Source: Halomonas sp. Bachu 37 (lineage in GTDB: Bacteria > Pseudomonadota > Gammaproteobacteria > Pseudomonadales > Halomonadaceae). Taken from it: a stretch of DNA of 64,000 bases. The notes under the pieces were generated by a model. The model was given only the letters and a program-made list of their open reading frames with translations. It did no database searches and was not told where the DNA came from. Below are positions 1 through 8,072 of this stretch, piece by piece. How positions within the stretch are numbered: position 1 is the first letter of the stretch; each line of letters opens with the position of its first letter. The position numbers and the translations under genes are program-made. The DNA lies in NCBI RefSeq assembly GCF_039691755.1, contig NZ_CP137552.1, positions 930,001-994,000 on the forward strand, given 5' to 3'.

Positions 1-903
1 GCTAACGAACGAAAAGCAGACCCACCCAGGACACCACAAGCTAGCGGGAGTGGGAATACTATTGTGGCTTCCTTGATCGGCTGGGGCTCATCATCGCGGC
101 GCTCAGCCTTGCTGGCCTTAACGCACCCACACCGTACTGACGGATAACTGGATGCAGTTGCGAAGAAAGCCGGGACAGAGGCCTACAAGCCACACATCTT
201 CGATGTCGTCTGTTACCGGCACGGGACCAGACCCGCACCGATGCCCATGGCCCAGGTTACCTATCCCTCGCCTTCGTCGTCCCTGGGGTCTTCCTGAGCC
301 CATAGATCACCTACCTGGGTCACGCTCAACGCATGCAGTTCATAGGCGTTGAGGCAAATCCCCTTGCCGGACTCATAGTTCCTGCACAGTCGGCTCAGGA
401 CATCATGCGCTGCGCCCTGAAGGTCCCTTGCCAACGATTCCTCGGTGACGCGTCAAGCGAGCGCTTTTCGCCTACCCATACTTTGTTCCTCTTCGTCTGG
501 CTATCAGTCATCTGCTCTTACCCGCCTGTCCGGCGGCGAGCCTCTCTTAAGCGACTATAAGGGACGACCAAGGTGAAGCAAGGTGGCAGCCGGCCTATGG
601 GCCAGGTCGTGGCAGGTACTGCGGGTCGAGCCTGCATATTTTTTACAGGAAATGGATCCACAGTCGGCTCAGGACATTGCTGCAGTGCGCCGGAAGGAAA
701 CCGTCGATCCGCTCGGCAAATAACCGACGTTGAGTCACTGCCTTGCTGCTCAGGGCTTTGCGGATGAAGTAGGCGCACGCACCCCACCGACTGAAGGCAG
801 GCCCATGGGTGCACATGAGTATTGTTGACTGGAGTGGACGGACACGGAGCGCGGTTTGTCCGGGTGAGGCCCTGGCTAGTAGGTCAACGAAGCTTGGACA
901 CGC
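1..903. other. No supportable gene; decayed accessory DNA
   Basis: I find no open frame with convincing codon use, ribosome binding site or recognisable motif here. Short overlapping frames occur on both strands and none resembles a known family. The stretch carries one 19-bp direct repeat (listed separately). It probably is degenerated mobile or accessory DNA, in line with the many broken genes that follow. Confidence 0.5.
385..677. repeat. 19-bp direct repeat pair
   Basis: CACAGTCGGCTCAGGACAT occurs at 385-403 and again at 659-677, and similarity continues loosely for another dozen bases on the right (TGCGCC / AGTGCGCC). The copies are 274 bp apart. This is either a trace of duplication or recombination in the decayed left end or two relics of one element. 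Confidence 0.6.
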
Positions 904-1245
904 GTGACGATCATCAATCAGGGCGGGGAAGCCTTTCACGAGGCGGAGATATGGCCGTGTCTCACCGCCCCGGAAGAGGCCGGCGTCGCCAAGCCACTGT
1001 ACCGTGGCAGTGGCAAGTCGCTGACCGATGAAGAGCGCACCGCCTGGGTGGCAAAGCTGGAGGAAGGCGATGCCGTGGGGATCTTTCGGCGGGGCGATCT
1101 GCAGGCGCGCACCCGAGTAGCCCGTCGGGCCCCGACCGGGCGAATCATCACTGAGTCCCGACAGACCTTCGGCAGGTTCGGCAGCCTGATGTATCCGCAG
1201 GATGATGATATCTACCTGGGCCCACTCCCCGACCAGGAGGCCTAG
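904..1245 (+). CDS. Hypothetical protein, 113 aa
   Basis: An open frame starts at a GTG and encodes a soluble, mildly acidic protein of 113 residues. No domain is recognised. The middle is rich in charged residues (residues 35-65, with a DEERTAW segment) and the C-terminus is acidic (DDDIYLGPLPDQEA). No strong Shine-Dalgarno sequence precedes the start, so the true start could lie elsewhere. It lies 151 bp upstream of another small plus-strand gene. Coding status is moderately supported by length and composition only. Confidence 0.4.
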   Translation: MTIINQGGEAFHEAEIWPCLTAPEEAGVAKPLYRGSGKSLTDEERTAWVAKLEEGDAVGIFRRGDLQARTRVARRAPTGRIITESRQTFGRFGSLMYPQDDDIYLGPLPDQEA

Positions 1246-1396
1246 ACCATGCTGCGATGGCGGTTGTGACGATAGAGGTGCGAGCAAGATGTCTCGACGG
1301 CCGCGGGGTCACGATCGCCATGGCTGGCCACTCTGGCGGGCATTCCGCTTAGGGGTGACAATGGGTTATCACCGTCACCGTCACCCAGGAGAGAGC

Positions 1397-1717
1397 ATGG
1401 CGAAGCTGTTGGAACAAGAACAAGGGTATGTCGATGCCGCCAGAGGGGCGCTTTTGGAGCAACTGCCACACGTCGGCACGCTGGCGTATGTCGCGTTTGT
1501 GGTGTGGCTCCCCGATAGCGACGAGTTCCTGTGCCAGATACAGTCGGGAAAGGACGCCACTGCCTACAAATGGGTGATGGGCCGGCCGGAGCTGGCCAGA
1601 CGCTTCCCACGGCTCAAGCGGGCCCGGGCCATTGCCGACGAGAAGGAAGGCGCAACGGTAGCCATCCTGTTCGAGACAGACCGCCAGTTCATGGTGAGCG
1701 CGATCGAGGCTGACTAG
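1397..1717 (+). CDS. Hypothetical protein, 106 aa
   Basis: The start ATG is preceded by CAGGAGAGAGC, a good ribosome binding site, which selects it over in-frame codons further upstream. The product is a small soluble protein: an N-terminal helix, a hydrophobic strand (GTLAYVAFVVWLP), a segment DEFLCQIQSGKDATAYKWVMG, and a C-terminal strand-rich end (GATVAILFETDRQFMVSAI). I do not recognise the family. It is convergent with the helicase gene that ends at 1840. Confidence 0.6.
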   Translation: MAKLLEQEQGYVDAARGALLEQLPHVGTLAYVAFVVWLPDSDEFLCQIQSGKDATAYKWVMGRPELARRFPRLKRARAIADEKEGATVAILFETDRQFMVSAIEAD

Positions 1718-1839
1718 CACGGGTTGGCCTGAGCAAGCTCGGGCCAGCACCTCGTTCCAGCGTTCCGCTCACTGCGGAGAAAGCAGGCTTTGAGGTTGAG
1801 CGACCCCGACCGTGTCGACAGTCACTTGTTTGCGTTGCC

Positions 1840-3885
1840 CTAGACTTTAAGGCGCTGAAGATCCCTTAGATACCATTGGTGAAATTTGCTGAAGTCTGAC
1901 TTCTGCTTTACTTCTACCGAGTTGTTATAGATCGCATCACTGGTAAGCGCACAGGCCGTCCATCCAGCCTCATAGACAAAGCGTAAAGCAGTAGTCGTTT
2001 TTTTAGGCGTGGAGTCCCAGGCATTCTTGAGCCAAATTGCCAGCCCTTCATCGGCTGGAACCATCAGATTAAGTTGGCGCTTGGCACGGGTGATTCCAAC
2101 ATAGAACAGCCGGCGCTCTTCCTCGGTTCCGTCTTTTACCATTGGCTCTTTTACCGGCGAGCGTGATCCTAAAGTGGCACCAGGGTAACCGCATGGAAAA
2201 TCTTTTTCATGCAGCCCGATCACCGCAACATTGTCCCACTCCAGGCCTTTACAGCCATGAAGGGTGGAAAGAACAAAAGGCTCACAATCATCATTGCGGC
2301 GACCAGAGTTCAATATCAGGTTCAGAAACGTCCCAGCATTTACCTTGCTCGATTTAAGCAGTTTCTCAATTTTCTCTATACCGCGATACTTATCGTTCGA
2401 ATTCCTACGAGTTACTCCTGCTGATCCAACCCCAGTAAAATAGCCTGCTTTCTCAAGAATATAAAATATGCCAATAGCCAGCGCATCCTCATTATCTTTT
2501 TGTCGAACAGAAGTGAGTTTTTCGAATCGCTCTTTCTGATAGTGAGAACCGACACAAATCCCCCCTAAGACAGCCCACAGGTCAGTATTAGCTGTCATCA
2601 GGCCATTGAGAGCCTCTTTACGTTGCCCTTTCTTCCACTGGAATCCTCCCCCATCCAAGAAACCAGAGATCAGTGACTGCTTCTCTGGGTGGTTTTCTAG
2701 CCGCCCCAAGTTACCGTAGACGCACATCAATGCGCCAACTACTAACAACCCGACTTCAGCCCGTTTGTAGAGCGATGATGCCCCCTGGTCAAGATAACGA
2801 AATGGCAACCCACAAAGGCGTAACACCATTTCTGCTTCCGCTAGGCTCGCCTTAGTGCGCGACAGAATAGCCTGCGTTCCGCTCGCTTCCGACATCTGCG
2901 ACAACACCGCAGGTAAACTATTATCGGAATATATCCTTACATTTGTCTTGGGGGTGCTTGGATGGCTGATACAGAGCTTGGAAAGCTTCGTAGAGTTACG
3001 CCGGATCACCGAATTCGACATTAAGGAGAGCGTGTGACCAAAGCGGAAAGTGCAAGATAAATGATACACTTTTGCATTCTTGAAGTGCTTTTCAAATAAA
3101 CCGCCGATAAAATCAGGCCGAGCCCCACGCCATTCATAGATACACTGATTGATATCGCCAACCGCCATTACTGACGTATCCTCTTTGGCGAGCGAGCGAA
3201 TCATCTCATGTTGAATTAGGTTAACGTCTTGGTATTCATCGACGATGATGTGTTTAAAGTTCATACCGAGATATTGATTGCCACGAAGTAATAAACCAGC
3301 TTCGATCAAGCAATCATCAAAAGTGCGTAAATCATATTCCTCAAGAAGATCACAATACCTTTTGTAAGCACGTATATGCTCTGGTTTACTCTTGCTAAAG
3401 GTTGGGTCTGAAGCCGCTTCATCCGGGGTTACTGCCTCTGCACGGCAACGAGTTATAAATAACTCGAATTCTTCGATTTCATCAGAAGGGATAAAATTCT
3501 GCTTGTGATCAGCTCCTTCTCGGTAGGACTGCCTGACAATCTGCGCGTAACGATAGTCGTCTGATGAGACCAACTCTTTTTTCTTTAAAATTTGCTGGTG
3601 TTCGGCGTTGCTGACCAACTTTAAAGCTAGGCTATGGAATGTACGGACTTCCGGGATCGCATTGGACTTTAATACCACCCTTAGTTTTGCAGCAAAGGTC
3701 TGACTGACTGACTTATTGTACATCAGGATCAAGATAGAGCGGGGATCGATCCCGGACTTTACCAGCCGCTCAACGCGTTTTACCAACGTGATTGTCTTGC
3801 CGCTACCAGGAACAGCCATGACCAGTGCATTGCCATTCTCATGGCTAACAATGCGTTTCTGTTCCCATGTCAGACTTTTCTTCAT
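1840..3885 (-). CDS. UvrD/Rep-family superfamily 1 DNA helicase
   Basis: The 681-residue protein carries a full set of SF1A helicase motifs: Walker A AVPGSGKT (about 24-31), motif Ia TFHSLA (82-87), Walker B DEYQD (216-220), motif III GDINQCIYEWRGA (243-255), motif V TLHGCKGLEWDNV and motif VI EEERRLFYVGITRAKR in the last third. It should use ATP to move 3'-5' on single-stranded DNA. It is shorter and more diverged than housekeeping UvrD or Rep. Its ATG overlaps the stop codon of the upstream CoiA-like gene (ATGA), so the two are translationally coupled. The region is visibly more AT-rich than its neighbours, which suggests transfer as a unit. The function in defence or DNA processing is inferred from the partner. 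Confidence 0.9.
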   Translation of the reverse strand: MKKSLTWEQKRIVSHENGNALVMAVPGSGKTITLVKRVERLVKSGIDPRSILILMYNKSVSQTFAAKLRVVLKSNAIPEVRTFHSLALKLVSNAEHQQILKKKELVSSDDYRYAQIVRQSYREGADHKQNFIPSDEIEEFELFITRCRAEAVTPDEAASDPTFSKSKPEHIRAYKRYCDLLEEYDLRTFDDCLIEAGLLLRGNQYLGMNFKHIIVDEYQDVNLIQHEMIRSLAKEDTSVMAVGDINQCIYEWRGARPDFIGGLFEKHFKNAKVYHLSCTFRFGHTLSLMSNSVIRRNSTKLSKLCISHPSTPKTNVRIYSDNSLPAVLSQMSEASGTQAILSRTKASLAEAEMVLRLCGLPFRYLDQGASSLYKRAEVGLLVVGALMCVYGNLGRLENHPEKQSLISGFLDGGGFQWKKGQRKEALNGLMTANTDLWAVLGGICVGSHYQKERFEKLTSVRQKDNEDALAIGIFYILEKAGYFTGVGSAGVTRRNSNDKYRGIEKIEKLLKSSKVNAGTFLNLILNSGRRNDDCEPFVLSTLHGCKGLEWDNVAVIGLHEKDFPCGYPGATLGSRSPVKEPMVKDGTEEERRLFYVGITRAKRQLNLMVPADEGLAIWLKNAWDSTPKKTTTALRFVYEAGWTACALTSDAIYNNSVEVKQKSDFSKFHQWYLRDLQRLKV

Positions 3886-4868
3886 ATGTCAGCTTCGTAG
3901 TTGGCGCACTGGCGAGCCTCGGTATAGGGAACCCGCTTGGCCTTGGTGCTGCATTGCACGTAACCATTATGCCATTGAGAGGCTTGAGTGCACATAAGGC
4001 AATTAGGAAATCGAGAGAGTGGATCTGCATGACGTAGAAAAGCGAGTAAGCGATCATTGACCTCGGCCAAGCCTAACGCTTTTGGCCATGTGTTGACTCG
4101 TGAATTGGAGGTGAGATCTACGTCAGCGAGTTTAACCATTTGCTCGCAAATTCGACCAGAACTGCTCAAGCTCCAGACAGACATATCAGCGTCACCAGCC
4201 GAGCAGGTGCCTATGCAATCATTCACTTTTCTTGACGGTGGACGCCAATTATATGCACTAAGGCGTTCATCATTGACTGAGTATGAATCGCTAAGCAGTA
4301 TTTGAATATCTGTTGCGGATCGAATCTTAAATTCCAGAATGGGAATGCCAGAATCAATCTTCTCTTGAGTACAGGGGTGAGTAACAAAAATCTCTACATA
4401 GCAGTGTCTATTTCCGAGTGAATCACTAAGCATAATATCCGGCTGCATCCCTGTGCGGCTATCGCGTTTCTCCAATTCTGCTTGGTCAAAGAGCCGCAGT
4501 AAGTTATAAGATGCAGGCACGGTTTTCTGGCACTGCATACTCCTGTCGCCAAGCAACTCTAAACGAGGCCCCTCACAGCAAATGGTTCTCTCAAGCACTA
4601 GCTTAATTGGCGATGCGCGTTTGAGAGCCTGCGTGTAATGGTAGAAGAAAGCCTCTTTGGCACACTTGTGAAGGTACGTTTCAAGGGCGCAGCAATCTTC
4701 AAAGTGACGGAAATGCTTAGCCTTAATTTCGCCTAATATCGCACTTAAGGGGCTTTTGCAGCCTGGGCAGGTGTAAGCAGACGAGCGCTGGGCATCTCTT
4801 ATGTGCGTGAGAACGCCCTGGTCATCCAGAGCGTAAGCGTACTGTATTGAGCTGTCTTGTATTGCCAT
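3882..4868 (-). CDS. CoiA-like zinc-finger nuclease
   Basis: This 328-residue protein has the layout of the competence CoiA-like family. An N-terminal zinc finger has CPGC at 34-37 followed by KHFRHFEDCC (51-60). An LHKCAKE helix (66-72) comes next. The nuclease core has QPDI with Asp144 and VEIFVTH with Glu159, which fits a PD-(D/E)XK active site in which the usual lysine is replaced. A second cysteine cluster lies at the C-terminus (C290, C293, C306, C321), probably a zinc ribbon. The sequence following the core (EKIDSGIPILEF) matches the family pattern. It is the first gene of a two-gene operon with the UvrD-type helicase. No strong ribosome binding site is visible. The domain calls come from motif reading, and the cleavage activity is inferred. 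Confidence 0.78.
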   Translation of the reverse strand: MAIQDSSIQYAYALDDQGVLTHIRDAQRSSAYTCPGCKSPLSAILGEIKAKHFRHFEDCCALETYLHKCAKEAFFYHYTQALKRASPIKLVLERTICCEGPRLELLGDRSMQCQKTVPASYNLLRLFDQAELEKRDSRTGMQPDIMLSDSLGNRHCYVEIFVTHPCTQEKIDSGIPILEFKIRSATDIQILLSDSYSVNDERLSAYNWRPPSRKVNDCIGTCSAGDADMSVWSLSSSGRICEQMVKLADVDLTSNSRVNTWPKALGLAEVNDRLLAFLRHADPLSRFPNCLMCTQASQWHNGYVQCSTKAKRVPYTEARQCANYEADI

Positions 4869-5055
4869 TACAGAGTAATACCCTAAACCTCCCCTAAAGA
4901 ACAGACCTCAAGGCCGGCAAGGGTGAGGTGAGTGCCGAGTGGTGGGAAAGCATTTGAGCCTTTCCTCGATCGTGCCCATCATAGGACTGAGGGACACAAG
5001 GGGGCGCCTTGATCGTCAACGGCTACCGGTTGGGATGAATCCCCTTATGCCAGAT

Positions 5056-5399
5056 TCACAGATCGGCGTGGACGTGACAGATACTGCCCTGCAGGTAGGC
5101 CCAGTCATTGGGTGAGCCCACCGCATGTCCGTTGTCGACGATGTTCCGGCACCGCTTGCCATTTTCGCGAATCGTGGCGCACTGCACGTTATAGCCCGTG
5201 TCATGCCAAGCCAGGTACTCAGCTCGTGTAATGCGGTAATGCTTGGCGAGATAGCCCGCCGGGTCAGCGCAGTAGCGGGGCACATCCTCGGCCGGCAACC
5301 ACACACTAATCTCCCCGGAGGGGCCGGGATGAGCGATGGCAAAGCGGATGTCCTCTCGACCATTTGTGCAAGGCTTGGCGTATCAGCTGCAGTATCCAT
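5056..5399 (-). pseudogene. Cys/His small protein, frameshifted (paralogue of 11017-11409)
   Basis: The ATG at 5399 has a strong ribosome binding site (AAAAGGAGATTC). The reading frame must change once, near 5350, to continue into the conserved part. In the downstream frame the protein reads DIRFAIAHPGPSGEISVWLPAEDVP, then a conserved block: ADPAGYLAKHYRITRAEYLAW, CATIRENGKRCRN, and GSICHVHADL. The same order of features is found in the intact 130-residue paralogue at 11017-11409. The Cys and His residues suggest a metal-binding knuckle. Either a one-base indel killed the gene or the assembly has an error. No known family recognised. Confidence 0.6.
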
Positions 5400-5449
5400 G
5401 AATCTCCTTTTCTCTTGTCGTCCAGTACGGACGGTCGGCATCGGATGGC

Positions 5450-5752
5450 CTACTCCTGCGACGCTTTAGGCGCAATCTGAATGGCCCCTTCGGAGACCAG
5501 GGACTGATACACCACGTGCAGCAGCGCTCGGTGATCTTCGGACGATTCATCGAAATCAGCTTGCTCATAGGCCGTGAGCGTGTCCCACCAGTCGAAGAAC
5601 GCTTGAAAACTGGTGAAGCAAAGCACCTCGCCATCGAGCCCTTCAATCACCGCTGCCCGCATGGCGTCATAGCTGGGCGCTTCCACGCCGGCACTGAAAA
5701 GCGCCTGGGTATACAGGGAGGCGAAATCCTGGGTGAGCGGTTGCTGTGTCAT
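5450..5752 (-). CDS. Hypothetical protein, 100 aa
   Basis: The start ATG follows GAGAGGAACACGAC, a convincing ribosome binding site. The protein is small, acidic and helical, with an aromatic segment CFTSFQAFFDWWDTL (about 45-59) followed by an acidic stretch (EQADFDESSEDHR). No family is recognised. It lies in a run of minus-strand small genes, 31 bp downstream of the gene ending at 5784 and 50 bp upstream of the broken Cys/His gene. Confidence 0.6.
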   Translation of the reverse strand: MTQQPLTQDFASLYTQALFSAGVEAPSYDAMRAAVIEGLDGEVLCFTSFQAFFDWWDTLTAYEQADFDESSEDHRALLHVVYQSLVSEGAIQIAPKASQE

Positions 5753-5783
5753 GTCGTGTTCCTCTCAATAGGGACCGCCCCGA

Positions 5784-6113
5784 TCAGTGGGCGGCGTTAC
5801 GTGTCGCGACGACATGGGAGGCCTCGATAAGCACATTGCGTTCCTCGGCGGAAATGGCACATACCTCTTCCAGGCGAGCCTCGGTGAACAGGGCAGGGAA
5901 GCGGTGGGTGAACGCCTTGTCCGCTGGCCGATGGCAATCGGCTGCCTGGTGGCGCTTCACATGGGTCATACGGATGGTCACCACTTCGCGTTCGATACGA
6001 TCACAGAGGCCGATGACCTGTTCGTACGCCTGTCCAAAGGCGTGAGCGGTACATACAATGTCCCCGGGGGCAATGCCCGTGGTATGGCTACCTGCCTGCT
6101 CGTGGATTGTCAT
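5784..6113 (-). CDS. Hypothetical protein, 109 aa
   Basis: The ATG at 6113 follows GGGAGAAAGCGCGCA. The product has a strand-rich N-terminal half (GIAPGDIVCTAHAFGQAYEQ, then DRIEREVVTIRMTHVKRHQ) and a helical C-terminal half with several cysteines. No family recognised. The frame is open upstream to a GTG at 6437, so it may instead be the C-terminal part of a 217-residue protein that begins with a membrane segment. Confidence 0.55.
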   Translation of the reverse strand: MTIHEQAGSHTTGIAPGDIVCTAHAFGQAYEQVIGLCDRIEREVVTIRMTHVKRHQAADCHRPADKAFTHRFPALFTEARLEEVCAISAEERNVLIEASHVVATRNAAH

Positions 6114-6437
6114 TGCGCGCTTTCTCCCGTGGTGTCGTCTGTAGTGTGAACTTGGCATCCCGTATATGGGGTGGCGATAACACGATGGTACGACAACTCG
6201 GCGGGCCAGCAACTTAGCAAAAGACCCGCCCGCCGAAGGCGGAGTAGAGGGGCTGGATTGAGGTAATACAGGGGTCGAGAGCAGACAGGAGAGGGGGCAG
6301 TCCCAATGCACCCGGGCATATCGGTAGGCCAGCGCCAACCCGCTGGACAGAGGCAGTAGCCACAGCGGGCTCACCGGAGGAGCCGGGGTGTACAACGCGA
6401 TGGGAACTACCATCAGCCACAGACGGCGAAATGTCAC
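6114..6437 (-). other. In-frame upstream extension encoding a membrane segment
   Basis: The frame of the gene at 5784-6113 stays open back to GTG at 6437, which overlaps the stop of the preceding membrane-protein gene as GTGA. The extension reads as a hydrophobic segment (LWLMVVPIALYT, then LWLLPLSSGLALAYRYA) followed by a Ser/Pro- and Arg-rich stretch that does not look well conserved. It may be a separate small membrane gene that has lost its stop, or a real N-terminus. Confidence 0.4.
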
Positions 6438-6616
6438 CCTCGCATCCTGGGAAAGCGGCAGTAGATTCCCATCAGGAGTAACGTCAAAGTAGCCGGGGCA
6501 ATGACCGAAAGGGTTTGCGGCGTGAAGTCGAATACGCCTTGCACTATCACGATGAACGCCAGACCGTTACAGGCGGCCTGGCCCCAACGCGTTTTCACAT
6601 AATGATCAATCTTCAT
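6434..6616 (-). CDS. Small membrane protein, 60 aa
   Basis: The ATG at 6616 lies inside the end of the preceding gene (overlap 11 bp). The protein has a charged N-terminus (MKIDHYVKTRWGQ) and two hydrophobic segments (ACNGLAFIVIVQGVFDF and VIAPATLTLLLMGIYC). Its stop overlaps a downstream GTG as GTGA. This chain of overlaps suggests a compact membrane-protein operon. Function unknown. Confidence 0.55.
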   Translation of the reverse strand: MKIDHYVKTRWGQAACNGLAFIVIVQGVFDFTPQTLSVIAPATLTLLLMGIYCRFPRMRG

Positions 6617-6911
6617 TGGCGAACAACCACCACTGTATCGCGCCCATGCCGCCAATAAAGTAAATGATCACGAAGAACCAACAGCCCATTGAGGAGGCTT
6701 CCTTTTCAAAGCCGAGCACGTCAAAGATCATGTAGCTGTGACTGATCATTAGCCCAAGCGCGACCGCTATCCCCAACGGGTAGCGCACCCACCAGCGCAG
6801 CGATTTACGTGGGGCCCGTAATATGGGCTGTCCGGAGGCGACCAGGAGCAACAGTGGTGACTGCAGCATGACATTGGCGATATCGTGATCATAGAAGAGA
6901 CCGATAGGCAT
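6606..6911 (-). CDS. Membrane protein, 101 aa, three predicted TM segments
   Basis: Hydrophobic segments fall at about residues 13-31 (VMLQSPLLLLVASGQPIL), 44-66 (YPLGIAVALGLMISHSYMIF) and 76-97 (GCWFFVIIYFIGGMGAIQWW). The ATG lies 3 bp after the point where homology of the broken yhcG gene stops, so this gene abuts a deletion or recombination junction. It overlaps the next gene by 11 bp. No family recognised. Confidence 0.55.
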   Translation of the reverse strand: MPIGLFYDHDIANVMLQSPLLLLVASGQPILRAPRKSLRWWVRYPLGIAVALGLMISHSYMIFDVLGFEKEASSMGCWFFVIIYFIGGMGAIQWWLFANED

Positions 6912-6913
6912 CT

Positions 6914-7650
6914 CGTCGGGTTGTCGTCAGCGCCCCGGTGATGCTGGTCATAGAGACGGATGTAGGAGTCCATCTGGCCGACATCCTGGTGCGTGAGCTT
7001 GCCGAGCTTGAGGTCGATGAGCACGAAACACTTAAGGACGAAATTATAGAACACGAGATCCAGGTAGAAGTCCTCGCCGTCGATACTGATGCGCTGCTGA
7101 CGTCCGACGAAGGCGAAACCTTTTCCCAGCTCCAAGAGGAATCCCTGCAGATTGTCGATCAGCCCGCGCTCCAGGTCGGCTTCGAGATAGCGTTCCCCCG
7201 GCAGGTCGAGAAAGTCGAGGATGTACGGATCGCGAAGGTAGTCTCGTGTCGGGGTCTGTAGTGGCTGGGTTTGCTCCTGTGCCTCCTCGCGCACCGCAGC
7301 CTTGTGCAGGCTGCTGAGCAAGCGTTCGTAGTAGAGAACCTCGATCTGTCAGGCCAGAGCACGTACGCTCCAGTGTTGCTCGGCTGCCTCACGCATGTAC
7401 CAGTTTCGGGCAGCGTCTCCCTCAACCTGTAGCAATGTGCGGTAATGGGACCAGCTCAATACGGTACACACTGTGTTCCAAATTGGAAAAGCGAGATAGA
7501 AGGCCCGTATGTTGCGAAGATTACGGGCATCGAAACCGCGGCCATAGTCCACGGTCAACCTGTCAGCGAGCTGCTCGATCTGGCGCTTCCCGTAGGCTGC
7601 CCGGGCCGCGCCTTGCTGTTCGTGTTCGACAATGAGGCGACCAACATGCC
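6914..7650 (-). pseudogene. yhcG: yhcG/DUF1016-type PD-(D/E)XK nuclease remnant
   Basis: The N-terminal part matches the DUF1016 helical domain (HVGRLIVEHEQQG, VDYGRGFDARNLRNIRAFY, VLSWSHYRTLL, HWSVRALA). The C-terminal part matches the nuclease domain (PYILDFLDLPG, FAFVGRQQRI, FYLDLVFYN, CFVLIDLKLGKLTHQDVGQMD, with the D-(14)-D-x-K type core). Three lesions are visible: the 5' end is missing and fused to an ASCH gene near 7650; an in-frame TGA at 7349-7351 separates WSVRALA from QIEVLYYERLLSS; and homology stops after RGADDNPT at 6914, so the last segment is lost. Intact homologues act as DNA or RNA nucleases in mobile and defence settings. Confidence 0.85.
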
Positions 7651-7811
7651 TCACGCTTGGGATAACCCTTGGTGAGCTCGATACGATCGTAGACGCGGCC
7701 TTCGAGCCGCTTACGCCAGTAGGGCGTAGTGAGGCGAAACTCCTCCGGCTTGTTACCGGCCTTGATGGCATCGAAGTATTCCGCCTTGAGTGGCAGCGTC
7801 AGGGTAGCCAT
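7651..7811 (-). pseudogene. ASCH-domain-like protein, 5' fragment
   Basis: The ATG at 7811 begins MATLTLPLKAEYFDAIKAG, followed by KPEEFRLTTPYWRKRLEGR and IELTKGYPKRE. This is the N-terminal half of a small phage and plasmid protein family related to ASCH domains. Homology ends at about 7650, where the frame runs into the 5'-truncated yhcG remnant. One deletion therefore seems to have fused the two genes. Confidence 0.65.
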
Positions 7812-7818
7812 CGTCGCT

Positions 7819-8061
7819 TCACACCCGATCGAAGGCAAAGTGTTCTCGCAGCTTCCGCCCCTCGCCAGTAGCCACCCAATAAGGAGGACGAGACTCCCGC
7901 TCGGCCAGTCCGAGCCGGACAAGGACCGTCATGGTGTCGAGGTTGCACACCCGTTCCCCATTGATCTCGACGGCCGAGCCATGGGACAGGCGAGCGGCCC
8001 ATCCTTGGCTAAGCCAGCGCATCACACGCTGTTGTGCTGGGCTTAAAGCTGTTGTGGTCAT
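7819..8061 (-). CDS. Hypothetical protein, possible winged-helix, 80 aa
   Basis: The protein starts MTTTALSPAQQRVMRWL and continues with GSAVEINGERVCNLDTMTVLVRLGLAERE and a short basic C-terminus. The pattern of helix, short strands and a helix (DTMTVLVRLGL) followed by a hairpin ending in VATGEGRKL resembles winged-helix domains, but this is a weak structural guess. It stops 7 bp before the ATG of the ASCH fragment, so both were one operon. Confidence 0.6.
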   Translation of the reverse strand: MTTTALSPAQQRVMRWLSQGWAARLSHGSAVEINGERVCNLDTMTVLVRLGLAERESRPPYWVATGEGRKLREHFAFDRV

Positions 8062-8072
8062 GCCGTCATCAC

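Noticed and set aside
643..1287. 214-codon minus-strand frame in the left end
   Set aside because: It overlaps the plus-strand gene at 904, shows no domain or typical codon use and looks like chance in GC-rich DNA.
1840..4868. Gabija system
   Set aside because: The partner of the UvrD-type helicase is CoiA-like, not an OLD-family TOPRIM nuclease, so the known two-gene Gabija definition is not met.
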